DNA of 64,000 bases from contig NC_134398.1 of assembly GCF_050003625.1 (NCBI RefSeq), positions 77,346,003 to 77,410,002 of the forward strand. Direction: 5' to 3'. The notes beneath the pieces are model-generated. The model did no database searches, had not been told where the DNA came from, and saw only the letters and a list, made by a program, of their open reading frames with translations. This document shows, piece after piece, positions 11,375 through 22,924 of this stretch. The position numbers and the translations under genes are program-made. This DNA is from Haematobia irritans (lineage: Eukaryota > Arthropoda > Insecta > Diptera > Muscidae). How positions within the stretch are numbered: position 1 is the stretch's first letter; each line of letters opens with the position of its first letter.

Positions 11375-11436
11375 GTAATATTCAGTGACGCTAACCTTTT
11401 GTAACAAAAATGGTTTATGATTTTTTATATTTGTAG
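11375..11436 (+). other. Putative 62-nt intron in R4
   Basis: The segment starts GTAATATTCAG after TTATCAG and ends TTTATATTTGTAG, typical dipteran splice sites and length. The inverted copy at 34226-34289 keeps both splice sites while the middle has changed (62 versus 64 nt). A further strong donor-like AAGGTAAGC lies at 11694. Confidence 0.45.
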
Positions 11437-12003
11437 ATATTGAAATTGTAAAAGGAGGACAAAATCGTTAGGCAGCAACTTATTAAAAGTGAAAAGTACA
11501 AGAAGAAGAAAAAGTGCGTTTTACAGTTGATAATATCACATGGAAATTGGAAACAGCGGAATAATAAACTAATATTTCAAGGAGATTCGATGCTGTTGAT
11601 TCTTAATAAATATATTCAATGTATTAATAAAACATGTCTTTTATTGAAGATAAAATTGCTCATATATATAAATAAAATTGTATTTAAAAACGAAGGTAAG
11701 CAGTTCTAATTATGAAGTAAAAGTTTTACCACAAATGTGTAAGATTTGTCCAAATGAATGAAAAAATTTCAATAAAATCATTCCATATATGAATTCAAAT
11801 CTGTTAAATTTTTTCATTCTGTAGTATAGTGGTACATAAATATAGGAAAATGTTAACTAATATATGGAATGCATTATACCTAATTTCTACGAAAATCACA
11901 TCGTTCAAACAAATAAAAATGTCTTTGGCGCTATACGAAGTTCAACTTTCTTCACAATGAGTTAATTTTAACTTAAAGAAGGGGTCACTTTTTTCTGGGT
12001 GTA

Positions 12004-12330
12004 GTGTGATTGTCTCCAATCTTTTGTATTTTTTCTTTTAAGCATAAAAAGAAAACTTTTCTTACAGTGTATGGTCTTCTCGATTTTTCGTCAATGTCTG
12101 AGATCAAGCATTACCCAAATTATTTCTTCAATCACAGTCTTACGCTTATCGGTGAACGGTCAGTGGGGTTAGTATCTCATTTATAGCTAAACTTGACTAG
12201 TAAAAAAATGTGAAAATTTGACATTTTCGCATCGATATTTTTTGAACCATCTAACTTATCACAGATCCAATTATATACGATTATTCGCCATCTTAATACC
12301 TTTAATTTAAGTACCAACATCTCATTTATA
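12004..12330. repeat. Repeat R3, continuation after R4
   Basis: Shares CTAACTTATCACAGATCC, ATCTTAATACCTTTAATTTA and an internal ATCTCATTTATAG-T-AAACTTGAC duplication (12173 and 12319) with other R3 segments. Non-coding. Confidence 0.55.
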
Positions 12331-12927
12331 GTTAAACTTGACTAATAAAAAAATGTGTATTTATAATAAAATAAAACTTCCGTCACCATTGAAATTCTAT
12401 CACAATCTGAAAAAGTTTTCCGCTTCTTCTTATGCTGTTCCTAATTCCCATTTCAGAAATATTTTAAAAATTCCCGTAACAAAGTATTTCAATTTTAATT
12501 ACATAAGCATTTGCCAGTAATAAATTGCATGTCTAACTTTTTTGTAATAAATCTAATCAAAGTCTCTTATTAATATTGTTGTTATTTCTTAAGATTGACT
12601 GCTCGTACTATAAACTGCAACAAAAAATATTCTATTGAAGTGAGTTGTAATTACTGCGGTTGTAATGTCAATGAACCAATGTAAGTTAAATAAGATTGTC
12701 GTCTTTAACTAGCAGGTAATGGCAAATGATCAGTAATAAGATTGATTCTCGTGTATTTCCTCAGCTACTCCAAGCTACATTTAATAAAATATAAAGCTCG
12801 GGACTTTGCTTGATATTAGAACTTTAGCCCCTCGTTATTACACATCATGTTATTATAAATGACGCATGTCATAAAAAATAATTCGTTTTTTAATATCACA
12901 TCTGAAAAAGTGTGTACTAAGCTAGTA
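12331..12927. other. Gene-free stretch
   Basis: AT-rich single-copy-looking sequence within this window. No credible ORF, RNA gene or repeat boundary was recognised. Confidence 0.4.
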
Positions 12928-13242
12928 CACCCTCAAAAAATTCGCTTCTCTAACATATGTTCCAAACCTATTTCACAGGAATCACATACATATATTATTG
13001 GATATTGCCGAGCTATTATTATGTTTGTTTTATATGAACATATTATAAGTTTGGAAGCATTTTGATCCCAAAAATATATGCTTATAAGAATTTTCCTCCA
13101 AAGTAGATTGTACTAAAAAATATTTCTGCCTAATTGTATATTCCATTACTTCTTTCTTCTCACTTCCACGGGATTTTTTAGTTCTTAGCAACTTTTTCGG
13201 TACTACAAACAATGTTGAAGAAATTATTCAATTTTATAAATT
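12928..13242. mobile_element. TTE copy IV, truncated (end A only)
   Basis: Starts CACCCTCAAAAAATTCGCTT after TA (12926-12927) and runs through the left arm to the AATTATTCAATTTTATAAAT phrase that precedes the type-1 head in other TTEs. It then breaks off into R5 before any head sequence. Confidence 0.7.
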
Positions 13243-13660
13243 TGCACCGAAAAAAGTGAACTGTTTTATAGGAAGAATGAACTACCTCGCACGAAAATTG
13301 AACTAAATTTTGCTCCACATTTTGAGATTTCCACAAAGCGTTGTTAAAAACCAGGAAATTTTAATGCCCTGTTGTACTTTTTAACTGCATTTCACGAAAT
13401 TACATCCTCTCATAGAAGAAAAATTAACTAAAAGTAAAGAAGGAAATTGGCGCCAAATCATGACCATTTTAACCATACAGTAGTTCATTCTTACTATTTT
13501 AGGGAATCGTACGAAAATCTTATTTTGCTTTAGTTCATATTGAACTTATGTGTACGGTCATTGAACTTTATACTCACGTTTAGTTCATAAAATTTTTGAG
13601 ACATACTTAAAAAATGTAAGATTTCATTAAGCTGTGGAAAATTTTGATAAAAATAATAAA
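13243..13660. repeat. Repeat R5, copy 1
   Basis: Shares GAACTAAACGTGAGTATAAAG (as complement) and TTAGTTCATATTGAACTTA with 23085-23340 inside the hAT-like element, so this is probably a piece of that element. Non-coding. Confidence 0.5.
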
Positions 13661-14192
13661 ATTTAACTCGTACTTTAATTCGTTGATTTTAGCGATTGTT
13701 AAAACATTCTTGTGCGCTGTCTTGATGAAAAATTATTTTTTTGTGTTGTAAGCCAGGACGTTTTTCTCGAATTTGTACATTTAATTGATCCAAAAGGTTG
13801 CAATAGTACTCTGAATTTATTTTTTTACCCTTTTGCAGATAATCAATCAATAAAATACCTTTGAAGTCCCAAAAAACCGTTGCCATAACCTTACCAGCCG
13901 ATTGAATTGTTTTTGCCTTCTTTGGGGTACCTCCAGTTTCAGTCCATTGTTTGGATTGTTCTTTTGTCTCTGGAGTATAGTGGTGGATCCACAGTTATGA
14001 AACGACGCTTAAAATCCATTTTATTTCGCTTAAAACGAACCAAACAAGCTTGAGAAATGTTCATTCTTATGCGTTTTTGATCGACTGTTAATAAATGCGG
14101 CACCCATCTTGCAGAAAGCTTTTTCATCTGTAGTTCTCCATGCAAAATTAAATGGACTCGATCATTTGAGATGCCCATGATATTAGCAACTT

Positions 14193-15163
14193 CACAAAAA
14201 ATCGCTTCTGTAACATATACTCCCAAACATATTTTGCTTCAAGCATATACATTTTTGCGTATTGTCCAAACATTTATATGTTTGATCTCTTCCAATATAT
14301 AATATGTTTGAAAGCATATTGGTCTAAACAATATATGTTTGGGTAGTCTAAGTTCCAAACATTTTGTATTTTTGCATCCAAATTCAATAATGTTGTCTTC
14401 CAAAAAACAATATGTTATTATGTGAACATATAATATGTTTGGAAGCATTTTGCACCCAAAAATATTATATGCTTAAAAAAAATTCTCCCAAACAATATTG
14501 TGCTCAACATTTTATTTATTTATTTATATATTTACAATCATAATGAATTATGAAAATAAACAGGTAATATAGGTGCTAACAACATAGGTCTTCGACCTGA
14601 ATGCTCAAAATTTTGTTTCTGCCCAATTGTATATTCCCCCACATCTTTCTCACTTCCACGAGATTTTTTAGTTCTTAGCACCTTTTTCTGTAATACAAAC
14701 ATTGTAGAAGAAATTATTCAATTGTATGATTTTTTTTATTTTAATTTTAACTTTTGCCGGACGGGGATTCGAACAGCGGACCACACAGTTTGTAAGGATC
14801 AAAGAAGTAGCTGATCAATTGCCCAAGGAAAAATAAAATGTTAATTTTGTAATAACAAGCAATAACCACCAACTTAATTCAATATCGCTCCCTGTTAAAT
14901 AGCGCTCCAAGCTACTAAACACATATATGTTTATAGGCTATTTCTAAATTATTATATGTTTGCATCCAAGCATATTATATTTACAAACATTTTATGTCCC
15001 AAACATAATATGTTCTAACATATTAACATATATGTCCCAAACATGTTATGCTAGTTTATGAACATTATATGCTTGCACTCAAAAATATTGCGTTTAAAAA
15101 TTTGTGTTCCAAACATATAATGTTTATAGCCAAACATATGAAAAACAGTCTTTTTCATCCGTG
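14193..15163. mobile_element. TTE copy V, inserted in mariner copy 3
   Basis: A ~971-bp TTE whose left end reads CACAAAAAATCGCTTCTG and right end TTTTTCATCCGTG. It is a near twin of TTE XI (29490-30461). The two share an embedded LINE tail (14514-14601), a partial type-1 head (14757-14797, B-box half only) and a foreign segment GATCAAAGAAGTAGCTGATC. The type-2 head and the middle are absent. Confidence 0.82.
14514..14601 (-). mobile_element. 5'-truncated LINE-type 3' end inside TTE V
   Basis: An 88-bp insert starting TTATTTATTTATATATTTAC (minus-strand tail repeats of AAATA type) and flanked by TGCTCAACATTTT and TGCTCAAAATTTT, a ~13-bp target duplication. TTE I has the empty site (TGCTCAAAATTTT at about 2040-2053). 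The same insert is in TTE XI, so it was copied along with the TTE. Confidence 0.75.
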
Positions 15164-15526
15164 CACTTGTGGTTCATCTTCAATGCTTGTACGACCACGT
15201 TTAAATTCAGCAACCCAATTTTTTTGCTGTTGCATATGAAGGAGCACTTTCACCTAACACATTCACCATATCATTATGAATTTCTTGTCCCGATAAACCT
15301 TTTTTATGTAAATATTTAATGACAGCACGCATTTCTAATTTTTCCATTGTAAAAAAAAATACGGTTGCGTCTTTTTTGAACACCAGTTTCTATATGAAGG
15401 AGTTGCCAGATCGAAACAAAATTTAATATGTGTTCATAACAGAGATGGAAGCTTCCAAAACACTTAACTTTTTCTGTTTATAAGGCGCTTTTTGTGCTAG
15501 GCTAAGAAGTTTCCGAAATGCCCTCG

Positions 15527-15915
15527 TAATAACTTTGATCTGCCAAAAAATGTGCCTACCAGAAATATTGATTTTAGACCCCATAAAATATATAAATATA
15601 TACAAAGACGAATGCTATTGAATTTGGAAGAAATCTGATCAAATTTAGATATAGCTTCCATATAAATGTATCGCCCGATTTCGACAAATGGGGTCACGTT
15701 GCGCTTTTTTACAAACCGACCATCTCCAAGGTTGGTACTGTAGTGATGCCGCTGTTCGAATAAAACGCAATACGTCTGCTTTGTCCTTCAAATATTTTCA
15801 AACTGCCTCATTTTTATTAATATGACAATTAAAGTTGATCTAAAGTCTAATCGAAAAAATCTTAGTATGCTATGACAAATATAAACTCAAAGACTACTTG
15901 AACAAAATGTAATAT
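15527..15915. other. Gene-free stretch with an FR1 fragment
   Basis: Bases 15640-15735 (ATTTAGATATAGCTTCC, GCCCGATTTCGACAAATGGG) match FR1 at 18590-18650. The rest shows nothing recognisable. Confidence 0.45.
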
Positions 15916-16660
15916 TTCATGTTGTTAACATATACAAAGAAAAAAAAACGTTTGGAAAACGTGTACCGAAAACGTTTTTCTTTTGTTAGAGTTTTTTGAA
16001 TTGCTTCGAAAATTTTAAACTTTTATCACCAAAAAAATTCGTTTGTTACAAAGTTTTTATTTTTTCAATAAAAAAAGTTATTTTTGAAACAACAACAGAG
16101 TCCATTTCGTTTATATCAAACACTGTTCTTTTCTGACTTTTGGTCTTTAATAACACATTTTACAGTTCAAAATTTAATATAGTACAATGTAATGTTGAAC
16201 ATTTTTTTCGGAATCCTCCGAACATATGTAGAATGTATGTAAAAAAAAAAAAAAAAAAACTTTGGTCGAAGCAGGGATCGAACCCACGACCCTTGGCATG
16301 AGAGTCAGACGTAGCAACCACTGCTCCACGGTGCCAAACTAAATGTTTGTTTCTGTTAAATAAACTTTGTTTATTCGGTTCGTGGGCGCCGCAAGCTATG
16401 CTATATAAATATAACTTATATGGATATTTATCTATTGATGACCATAACAGGTACATAGCTCAGTGGTTAGTGTGTTGGCTTACAAAGTGCATGGTCCGCG
16501 GTTCGATTCTCCGTCCAGGCGAAAGGTAAAAAAATTTTAAAAATTTATAAAATCGTATAATTTCTTCTACATTGTTTGTATTACAGAAAAAGGTGTTAAG
16601 AACTAAAAATCTTCGTGGAAGTGAGAAAGATGTGAGGGAAAATGCAATTAGCCAGAAAAA
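15916..16660. mobile_element. TTE copy VI, internal fragment
   Basis: Both terminal arms are missing, but the middle, including CAGAGTCCATTTCGTTTATA, the complete head pair and the GTATTACAGAAAAAGGTG downstream phrase, matches other TTEs. Confidence 0.7.
16264..16521. promoter_or_regulatory. Divergent tRNA-like head pair in TTE VI
   Basis: The type-2 head on the minus strand (16264-16336) has GGAGCAGTGGTTGC and B box GGGTTCGATCCC, with an 18-base A-run just outside at 16241-16259, which is a T-run terminator in its transcript. The type-1 head on the plus strand (16449-16521) has TAGCTCAGTGGTTAG and GGTTCGATTCT. This is one of the best preserved pairs. Confidence 0.75.
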
Positions 16661-17081
16661 AAATTTTTTTTTGAGTTAGTCTTTATGAAATTGTTTTTAC
16701 ATCCTGGAAAAGAATAAACGTTTATCACAAAAAGTATATACTTTTCTTCCAAATACACTTCCTTACAGCGAAAAGCAAATGAGAAACGAACTTTGTTTGT
16801 CTAAAATTTCGTTTGGGAGGAAAGAATTATTTTTTTGCGTGTACATACATAAATACAGAATGTACAAAATTGAAACGACTTAGACTAAAATATATTAATA
16901 TTAATATAGTAACAAGTATGTATAGCATAGGTAACTGCTTAGGTATTATAAGTAATATACATACGAGTATATCTTCTTACCCCAAAGGATACCTTATTGC
17001 TACAACTTGCAATTTCTCTACATGAGCAAGCCGCAAATTATACTTCCCTAAAAAAATCCCTTCCCAATACACATTCCCACT
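16661..17081. other. Gene-free AT-rich stretch
   Basis: No recognisable ORF or repeat boundary was found; short ATTAATATTAATATA and ACATACGAGTATAT runs only. Confidence 0.4.
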
Positions 17082-18534
17082 TCATTGACTCATCAGCACT
17101 ACTAACAATTCTACAGAAACACATTTTTTATTAAACTTCTCGAAACAATTAAATTGTCCGCAAACTCTCAATTGAGATTTATTTATTCCATAAAACTCAA
17201 ATTTAGAATGTGAAAGAACATCAAAATCGATCCTGCCTGCCATGCACGACTTCCTTACAAAGCTGACCGGACTCCCAGAATCATTTAAACACTCTAACGA
17301 AAATTTTGAAGTAAAATTAGAATTTAAGAATAAAGCTATATACTTAACATACTCATTGTCTTCCATCTGCACATCTGGCTGGGATTTCGGGCAAGTTGCT
17401 ATTCGGTGTTCGAAGCTTCCACAAGCGTAACATGCACCAAAAGTTTTTTCTAGATTTCTTGCATTCCGCCGCCATGTGACCAAATGAGCGACAATTAAAA
17501 CACTGAATATTGTTAGCATTTTGCTTTTCAAAGGACCCATTGTCAATGGAAGATTTCATTATTGATTGTTCAATTTTAGAAAGGGCTTCCAAAAGTTGTG
17601 ATCTGTTTTTAAAGCTCCGCAGACTAGCTTGCATCTTAAGTAATGCCATGTATTATGTTATCTATAAGCTCATCTTCGGCAATGTCTAAATGAGAAGCCA
17701 GCTCAATTTTGTCATTATAATAATCTACGAAAGATTCATTATATTTGCACATACGTGCCTCAAACTTTCCTCTCATTATGAGTTTTGACTCCTTATAGAA
17801 AAAACTGCTTCCATTTCTTCTAACAATTCACTTACATTTTGAGCAGCGAAATTTGGTTTGGAGTGCAACCAAGCCTGCACTTTTCCTTTAAGTTTACTTA
17901 ACAAAAGCGCTTTAGCAGTGACTTCATTGACATCGTAAACTTTGACTATGCTAAGGAATTGATTTATACATATTTCTGGGCACACTTTACCATCGTAATC
18001 AGGAACAATATCTTTAATAACGACAAAAGACGAATCTATTTTGCCACGGTTGCTGGCATCCATTTTTTGATCTAAACAATATTTTGTTTTCGGCATACTT
18101 TCAAAGCCATGGCAGACATTTTTTTCCACCACTGCTATCTTCAGAAGCTCGTTCTCTCGGCGAAGCAATTCTTTTTCACGTTTTACAATATCTAGCTCCA
18201 TTTTTATCAAATTGTACTGCACCAATTTATTTTCCTCAGACAAAGTTTCAAAATTTTGAGTTACAATTTCTGGCATAACTTTTTCTTCTGATACAACTAT
18301 TTCATCATTGCTTTTTTTTTTGGAATGTTTGACATTGTTCCGATTTCAGCATTCTCACCATTTTCCACAATTTTGCCCCTTGCCTTCTCATCATCGTGAG
18401 CATCATCCATATCATCTTCCACATTAACCAACATTTCTGGACATTCTCCTCGTTCTATGGGATCAGTCTCATTGAGTCTTAATACCAACGCAATTGAAGC
18501 ACGGTATAATCTTTAGAACAAATATTCTCCATTA
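17082..18534 (-). pseudogene. LTR-retrotransposon gag-protease relic (Ty3/gypsy-like)
   Basis: Read on the minus strand from an ATG near 18534, this is a capsid/nucleocapsid precursor followed by an aspartic protease. A basic/acidic N-terminal part (18297-18488) is joined across a poly(A) frameshift near 18320 to a leucine-rich coiled coil (MELDIVKREKELLRRENELL) and a gag core (PEICINQF, AWLHSKPNF). After frameshifts near 17805 and 17650 come two CCHC zinc knuckles, CFNCRSFGHMAAEC and CYACGSFEHRIATC, with another frameshift between them. The protease active-site motif NDSGSPVSFV follows. Reverse transcriptase, integrase and LTRs are absent. At least four frameshifts make it dead. It differs from the gag at 53255. 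The Ty3/gypsy assignment rests on order and motif style. Confidence 0.82.
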
Positions 18535-18569
18535 TTGCAAAAACACAAAAAGCACGGGGAAAAAGTTTT

Positions 18570-19006
18570 GTATCCCACTTCTCCCATATATATGTATCGC
18601 CCGATTTCGACAAATGGGGTCACGTTGCGCTTTTTTACAAACCGATCATCTTCAAGATTAGCACAAAGTACTTTTTGTCATCACGCTTCAAGTCTGCAAA
18701 ATTTCATCGAAATCGGTTCAGATTTAGATATAGCACCCAACTATATGTAACGCCCGGTTTTGTCAAATTTGGCCATAAAACCCTTATTTATTACCCGATC
18801 TTACTTAAATTAAGCAAAACGTATGTGGTATCAACCAAACATGCCAAATATCATCCAAATCGGTTCAGATTTATATATAGCTCCCATCGCCCGATTTTCA
18901 AACATTTACCCTAATAAATCTATTTTTGACCAAATAATAAATATTAATAAATATTAACCGATCTTACTCAAATTCAGTTCAAATTTAGATATAGCTCCCA
19001 TATATA
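18570..19006. repeat. FR1 fly repeat segment
   Basis: Modules GCCCGATTTCGACAAATGGG, AAATCGGTTCAGATTTAGAT and ATAGCTCCCATATATA recur at roughly 145-155 bp. This segment continues on both sides of the two MITEs that follow (19219-19386 and 19671-19959). Non-coding. Confidence 0.7.
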
Positions 19007-19218
19007 CAGTCTTACACAAGTTTACATGCCCATGAGTTTTTAACCTTCTACCTAAACAGGTTTCTCGTTGTTGTTTATCAACCACACAAAAAAAAATTCT
19101 TAAAAAACAACAAGTACTTTGTTTCTCAAATTATTGTAAATATATGCATAGTTTATAATATTTTATTATTTAAGGAAAACACCCATTCTTTAATCGTATG
19201 TAAACTTGTGTGAGACTG
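19007..19218. mobile_element. Small Tc1-like MITE in FR1
   Basis: A 212-bp element with TIRs CAGTCTTACACAAGTTTACA and, from the other end, CAGTCTCACACAAGTTTACA. TA precedes the left end and TG follows the right end, consistent with a decayed TA duplication. It lies between two FR1 halves (CTCCCATATATA and TATATATGTATCGCCCG). Only one copy is in the window. Confidence 0.75.
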
Positions 19219-19386
19219 TGTATATATGTATCGCCCGAATTTCAAGCATTTATCCTAATAACTCTATTTTTGACCACAATAGCCTTATTTATTAACCGAT
19301 CTTACTAAAAGTAAGCTAAAGGCAACCTTCTGTAGTATCAACCAATGGTACTAAAATTTCAAATTTTGATGTATTAGGCTATGGTA

Positions 19387-19670
19387 CACACAAAAAAAAA
19401 ATTTTCTGATTCAATCACGAAATTAATTGATCCAATTAATTTTTAATTGAAATGTCTTCAATCACAGAAATTATAGTATCAATTAAAAAATTAATTGAAG
19501 GTCAATTAAAAAGTTAATTTATCCAATTAAAAAATTGATACTATTATTTTTGTGATTGATTTTTGTTTCAATTAAAAAATTTGTTGAATCAATTAAATTT
19601 TTAATTGAATATTTTTTAAATCTCAATTAAAATTTTAATTTGAAAAATGTTCGTGAAATTTTTTTGTGTG
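19387..19670. mobile_element. M1 MITE in FR1
   Basis: A 284-bp element from CACACAAAAAAAAAATTTTC to TTTTTTTGTGTG with TA on both sides (19385-19386, 19671-19672). The interior consists of TTAATTGA/TCAATTAA blocks. Non-coding. Confidence 0.85.
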
Positions 19671-19959
19671 TATTTAGACATATCTTTAGCTCTTATATAA
19701 ATATATTGCACGATTTTCAAAAATTTTAATTTTAACTAATTAAGCGATTTCCTCTGTTTTAATAAGGGTGTCAATATTAGTGGCATACACTCTGTTAGAA
19801 AAATCAACTATAGCTTTTAATATTACACATTTCTGTTCAGATTGTGATAAACCTTCCATAAACATGTATCCCTTAATATTCTTAAATATGGAAATTCGCC
19901 TTATCTTCTAACCCTATTACAATAGTACCCAACAAATGCTTATGTTTACTAATTCAGTA

Positions 19960-20479
19960 CACACAAAAAAAAATTTTCTGATTCAATCACGAAATTAATT
20001 GATCCAATTAATTTTTTAATTTAAATGTCTTCAATCCCGAAAATGATAGTATCAATCACAGTTTTAATTGGGCATAGAAAAAATTCTTGATTAAAAAATT
20101 AATTGATGTCATTAGCAATTTTCAATTAATTTTTTAATTGATTCAATTAAAAATTTAATTGATTTTAAATGCAAACTCCAATTAATTTTTTATTCAAAAA
20201 GGTAACTATTTTCAACTACTTTCTGAATTGGCTTAGAGTTTTTATTTGGATTAAGAAATGTTCATCACTTTTTTTAACTCACTTAGTCTTCCGAATTTTA
20301 TTAAAACGTTAATTGTATCAATTAATTTTTTAATTAAAGATTTTAAAATTTTCAATCATTGATTTAATTAACTTAATGTTTCTATCTTGATTAAAAAGTT
20401 AATTGTATCAATTAATTTATTAATTGAAAAAACATTCAACTTCAATTAACTTTTTAATTGGAAATATTTTGGTGATATT
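19960..20479. mobile_element. M1 MITE, long form, right end lost
   Basis: Starts CACACAAAAAAAAATTTTCTG after TA (19958-19959) and follows the 534-bp copy at 24941-25474 up to GGAAATATTTTGGTGATATT. The final TTTTCTGTG end is replaced by a TTE fragment, so the two were joined by deletion or by insertion of a truncated TTE. Confidence 0.78.
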
Positions 20480-20937
20480 TCCGTTTTTTAAATTGCCTTT
20501 GTCTGAATATTTTGACTTACTCGTCATACGTTCCGATTTCTTTGACGAACCAAGAAAAATGTGCCCATAATGCCAAAATGATAAACAAAACACATGTCCA
20601 CACATAACATACATAAAATGCTGCTCTCAAGCCAAAAACACATAAAACAGTTTTCCGAAACAACATACAAGTAGTTTCAAAGAATTTGCTCTCTTTTGAT
20701 TCTCTCGCTTTGTTGTGTTCATATTTTTCGTCAACCCTCTCGGTTTCTATTTCTTTCTCTATACTCTCTCTCTCTCACTCTTTCGCTCTCTCAATAAAAT
20801 ATCACAACATATAAATGTTTATTCGAAATTTGTAAATTTATAAATGTTTACATTCACACATATTATGTTTATGAAACATTCCCGAAACACATTTTGTTCA
20901 TATCGGAATACATAGAAAACATATTTTTCTAACAGTG
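20480..20937. mobile_element. TTE fragment with end B
   Basis: Starts inside a TTE at AAATTGCCTTTGTCTGAATA and runs through the GA-rich tract (here CTCTCTCTCTCACTC) to the end TTTTTCTAACAGTG, followed by TA. Heads and end A are missing. Confidence 0.72.
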
Positions 20938-21054
20938 TATTTAAAAGATTTGAAATGAAATTCTATATACCCGCCATATTTGGGGCCAGTAAATATAGAC
21001 ATTATAAAAACATGTGTTTGTGTCTTCATAATTCAATTAATTTTATTATTCTAA

Positions 21055-21272
21055 CCCCCATTTTCATGAAGCTTCGTTAGTGCTCCGTTAACTAACGAAC
21101 TTTTAAACCGTATTATGGACATAGCTCTCATCTTTCCTATAAATTTCATATGCCAGTTAGCAACTTAACTGCCGACAATTTTTCAGTTAAAGTTAACCGA
21201 AGAGAAGATATTTGCAATTTACTTTCTGTTAACTGGGAGTTAAAGCCTAACGGAGCTACATGAAAATGGCCG
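21055..21272. mobile_element. Harbinger-like MITE with TAA duplication
   Basis: A 218-bp palindromic element with ends CCCCCATTTTCATGAAGCT and, inverted, CGGCCATTTTCATGTAGCT, followed on both sides by CGTTAG. TAA flanks it at 21052-21054 and 21273-21275, a three-base duplication typical of PIF/Harbinger elements. Non-coding. Confidence 0.65.
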
Positions 21273-21530
21273 TAAATGTCATTTAAAATTTAAAACCAGA
21301 ATAAACAAACCTATTGGTCCGAAAGTTTGTTCGGGTAGAATTTTAAGTACCTGTGTCAAGGAGAGCATAAACAACTCTAGCCCATGATATTAAATGCATA
21401 AACGATTATTGCTACACCTTCAAAAAAGAATCGCCTCTGTAACATATATTTCCAAGTTAGTAAAAAGTTAGTTTGATTTTGAGTGAGTTCGAGAAATTCC
21501 TACAGGGTACATACCAAACATTTATTTATA

Positions 21531-22924
21531 CACCCTCAAAAAAAATCGCTTCTTTAACATATGTTCCAAACATATTTTGCAGGAAGCACATATTGTTTGT
21601 AATTTTACGCAAAGACGATTGTGCTCATTCCCTAACATACTCGTAATTTTCACTTCCACGAAATATTTTAGTTCTTGGCACCTTTTTTTAATACAAATAA
21701 TGTTGAAGAAATTATTCACTTTTATAAATTTTTTAAATGTTACCTTTCGCCTGCACGGAGAATCGAACCGAGGACCATACAGTTTGTAAGCCAGTAGATA
21801 ATTATCGTTATAAGTTACATTTATATAGCATAGTTTGCAGCGCCCACGAGCCCATGCAAACATAACATTATTTAACAGAAATACATTTGTTTGCCACGTG
21901 GAGCAGCGGTTAGCATGTCTGCCTTGCATCCAAAGGTCGTGGCATCAATCCCTGCTCCGACCGAACACTTTTTTATTTATTTTTTTTTTAATTTATTTAT
22001 ATATTTATACTATAATAATTTTTATAATGAAACTTCGAAATGTGGGTTATTAACGATTTATAGTCAGTAACAGTGATTGATATAAACGAAATTGACTGCT
22101 TTTTGGATAAAATATTATTTTTTTTTATTGCAAAAATAACAATTTTGTAACAAAAAACTGTTTTTGGTACAAAACTTTAAAATTTGGAAGGAATTCAAAA
22201 ACTCTAACAAAAGAAGAACGTGGAGTCGAGTATAAAAATACATAAATAATTTTATAATATAAACATAAATTCATTTAGGCGTGAACAGTTTTTTACTAGC
22301 ATTTAACACCGTCGCTCTAAAATGCCTTCTATTTTTCTTTAATAATTAATTTTAAAGAAAATAAACTTTTTAAATTGTTTTAGCTGCAAAACTCGAATTT
22401 AATGTCCGCTTTTATATTTGAATGTGTCCGTCAACTCCTCGTGGACTACATATTAATAAAGAGGAACTAAACTTTGTTTTTATACATTTTACTGTGTATT
22501 TTTCACTATTTCCTCCTTATTTCATGTCCCAACTCTAAAAAGAGTATAGTGCCCTTTCGTTACTTTTATGAAGACCCCTGAGTTCTTTTAACGAACCAAG
22601 AAAAAAATTTTTTTCTTTAACGAACCAAGAAAAAAATATGGGCACCATAATGCCAAAATGATAAACAAAATACATGTCCACACATACATAAAATGCTGCT
22701 CTCAAGGCGAAAACATATGCTGTTTGTTTTTCAAATGTCTATTCTCTTTATTCAAATTAAATAATATTTATATTTAAGCATATCAATTTTTTGGCCTTAT
22801 CAAAAAACAGTTTTCCAAAACAACATACAAGCGGTTGCACTTAAATATATTGTGTTTTAAAATTTTGCCCGAAACACATGTTGTTTATATCGGAACATAT
22901 GAAAAACATATTTTTCTAACAGTG
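21531..22924. mobile_element. TTE copy VII (ends A and B)
   Basis: A 1394-bp TTE from CACCCTCAAAAAAAATCGC (after TA) to TTTTTCTAACAGTG (before TT, a decayed TA). An ancient end-A scrap (CACCTTCAAAAAAGAATCGC) lies just before it at 21416. Both heads are damaged. Confidence 0.82.
21748..21961. promoter_or_regulatory. Damaged tRNA-like head pair in TTE VII
   Basis: The minus-strand type-1 head is cut short (21748-21795) by a deletion that removed its A-box half. The plus-strand type-2 head (21893-21961) keeps GTGGAGCAGCGGTTAGC, but its B box reads GGCATCAATCCC instead of GGTTC. A T-run follows at 21970-21995. Confidence 0.7.

Larger units (their letters stand above)
10566..12001 (+). mobile_element. 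R4 element, copy 1: TIR element carrying a transcription-unit-like interior
   Basis: A 1436-bp element with inverted ends CACCCAGAAAAAAGTG and CACTTTTTTCTGGGTG, flanked by TA (10564-10565, 12002-12003). The joined target GTAAAC-TA-GTGT is uninterrupted at 38031-38032. The interior is unlike the AT-only MITEs around it: it has three ATCGAT motifs (11063-11130), a TATATAAAG box (11301-11309), an intron-like segment (11375-11436) and several AATAAA signals from 11600 on. A second, inverted copy is at 34005-35537. No long ORF is present, so any transcript would be non-coding. Confidence 0.75.
13664..15526 (-). pseudogene. Mariner transposase pseudogene, copy 3, split by TTE V
   Basis: Minus-strand relic of the same mariner as at 51988-53046. 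The 5' end (15163-15526) has the TIR start CGAGGGCATTTCGGAAACTT next to TA, then the N-terminal helix-turn-helix region. TTE V interrupts it and about 85 bp are missing at the junction. The remaining core (13664-14192) reads MGISNDRVHLILH, RWVPHLLTVDQKR, then the frameshift at GTGGATCCACC shared with the other two copies, then MATVFWDFKG and the HQD motif of the second catalytic Asp. The third-Asp region and the 3' end are lost. Mariners cut and paste DNA at TA; this copy cannot be active. Confidence 0.9.
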
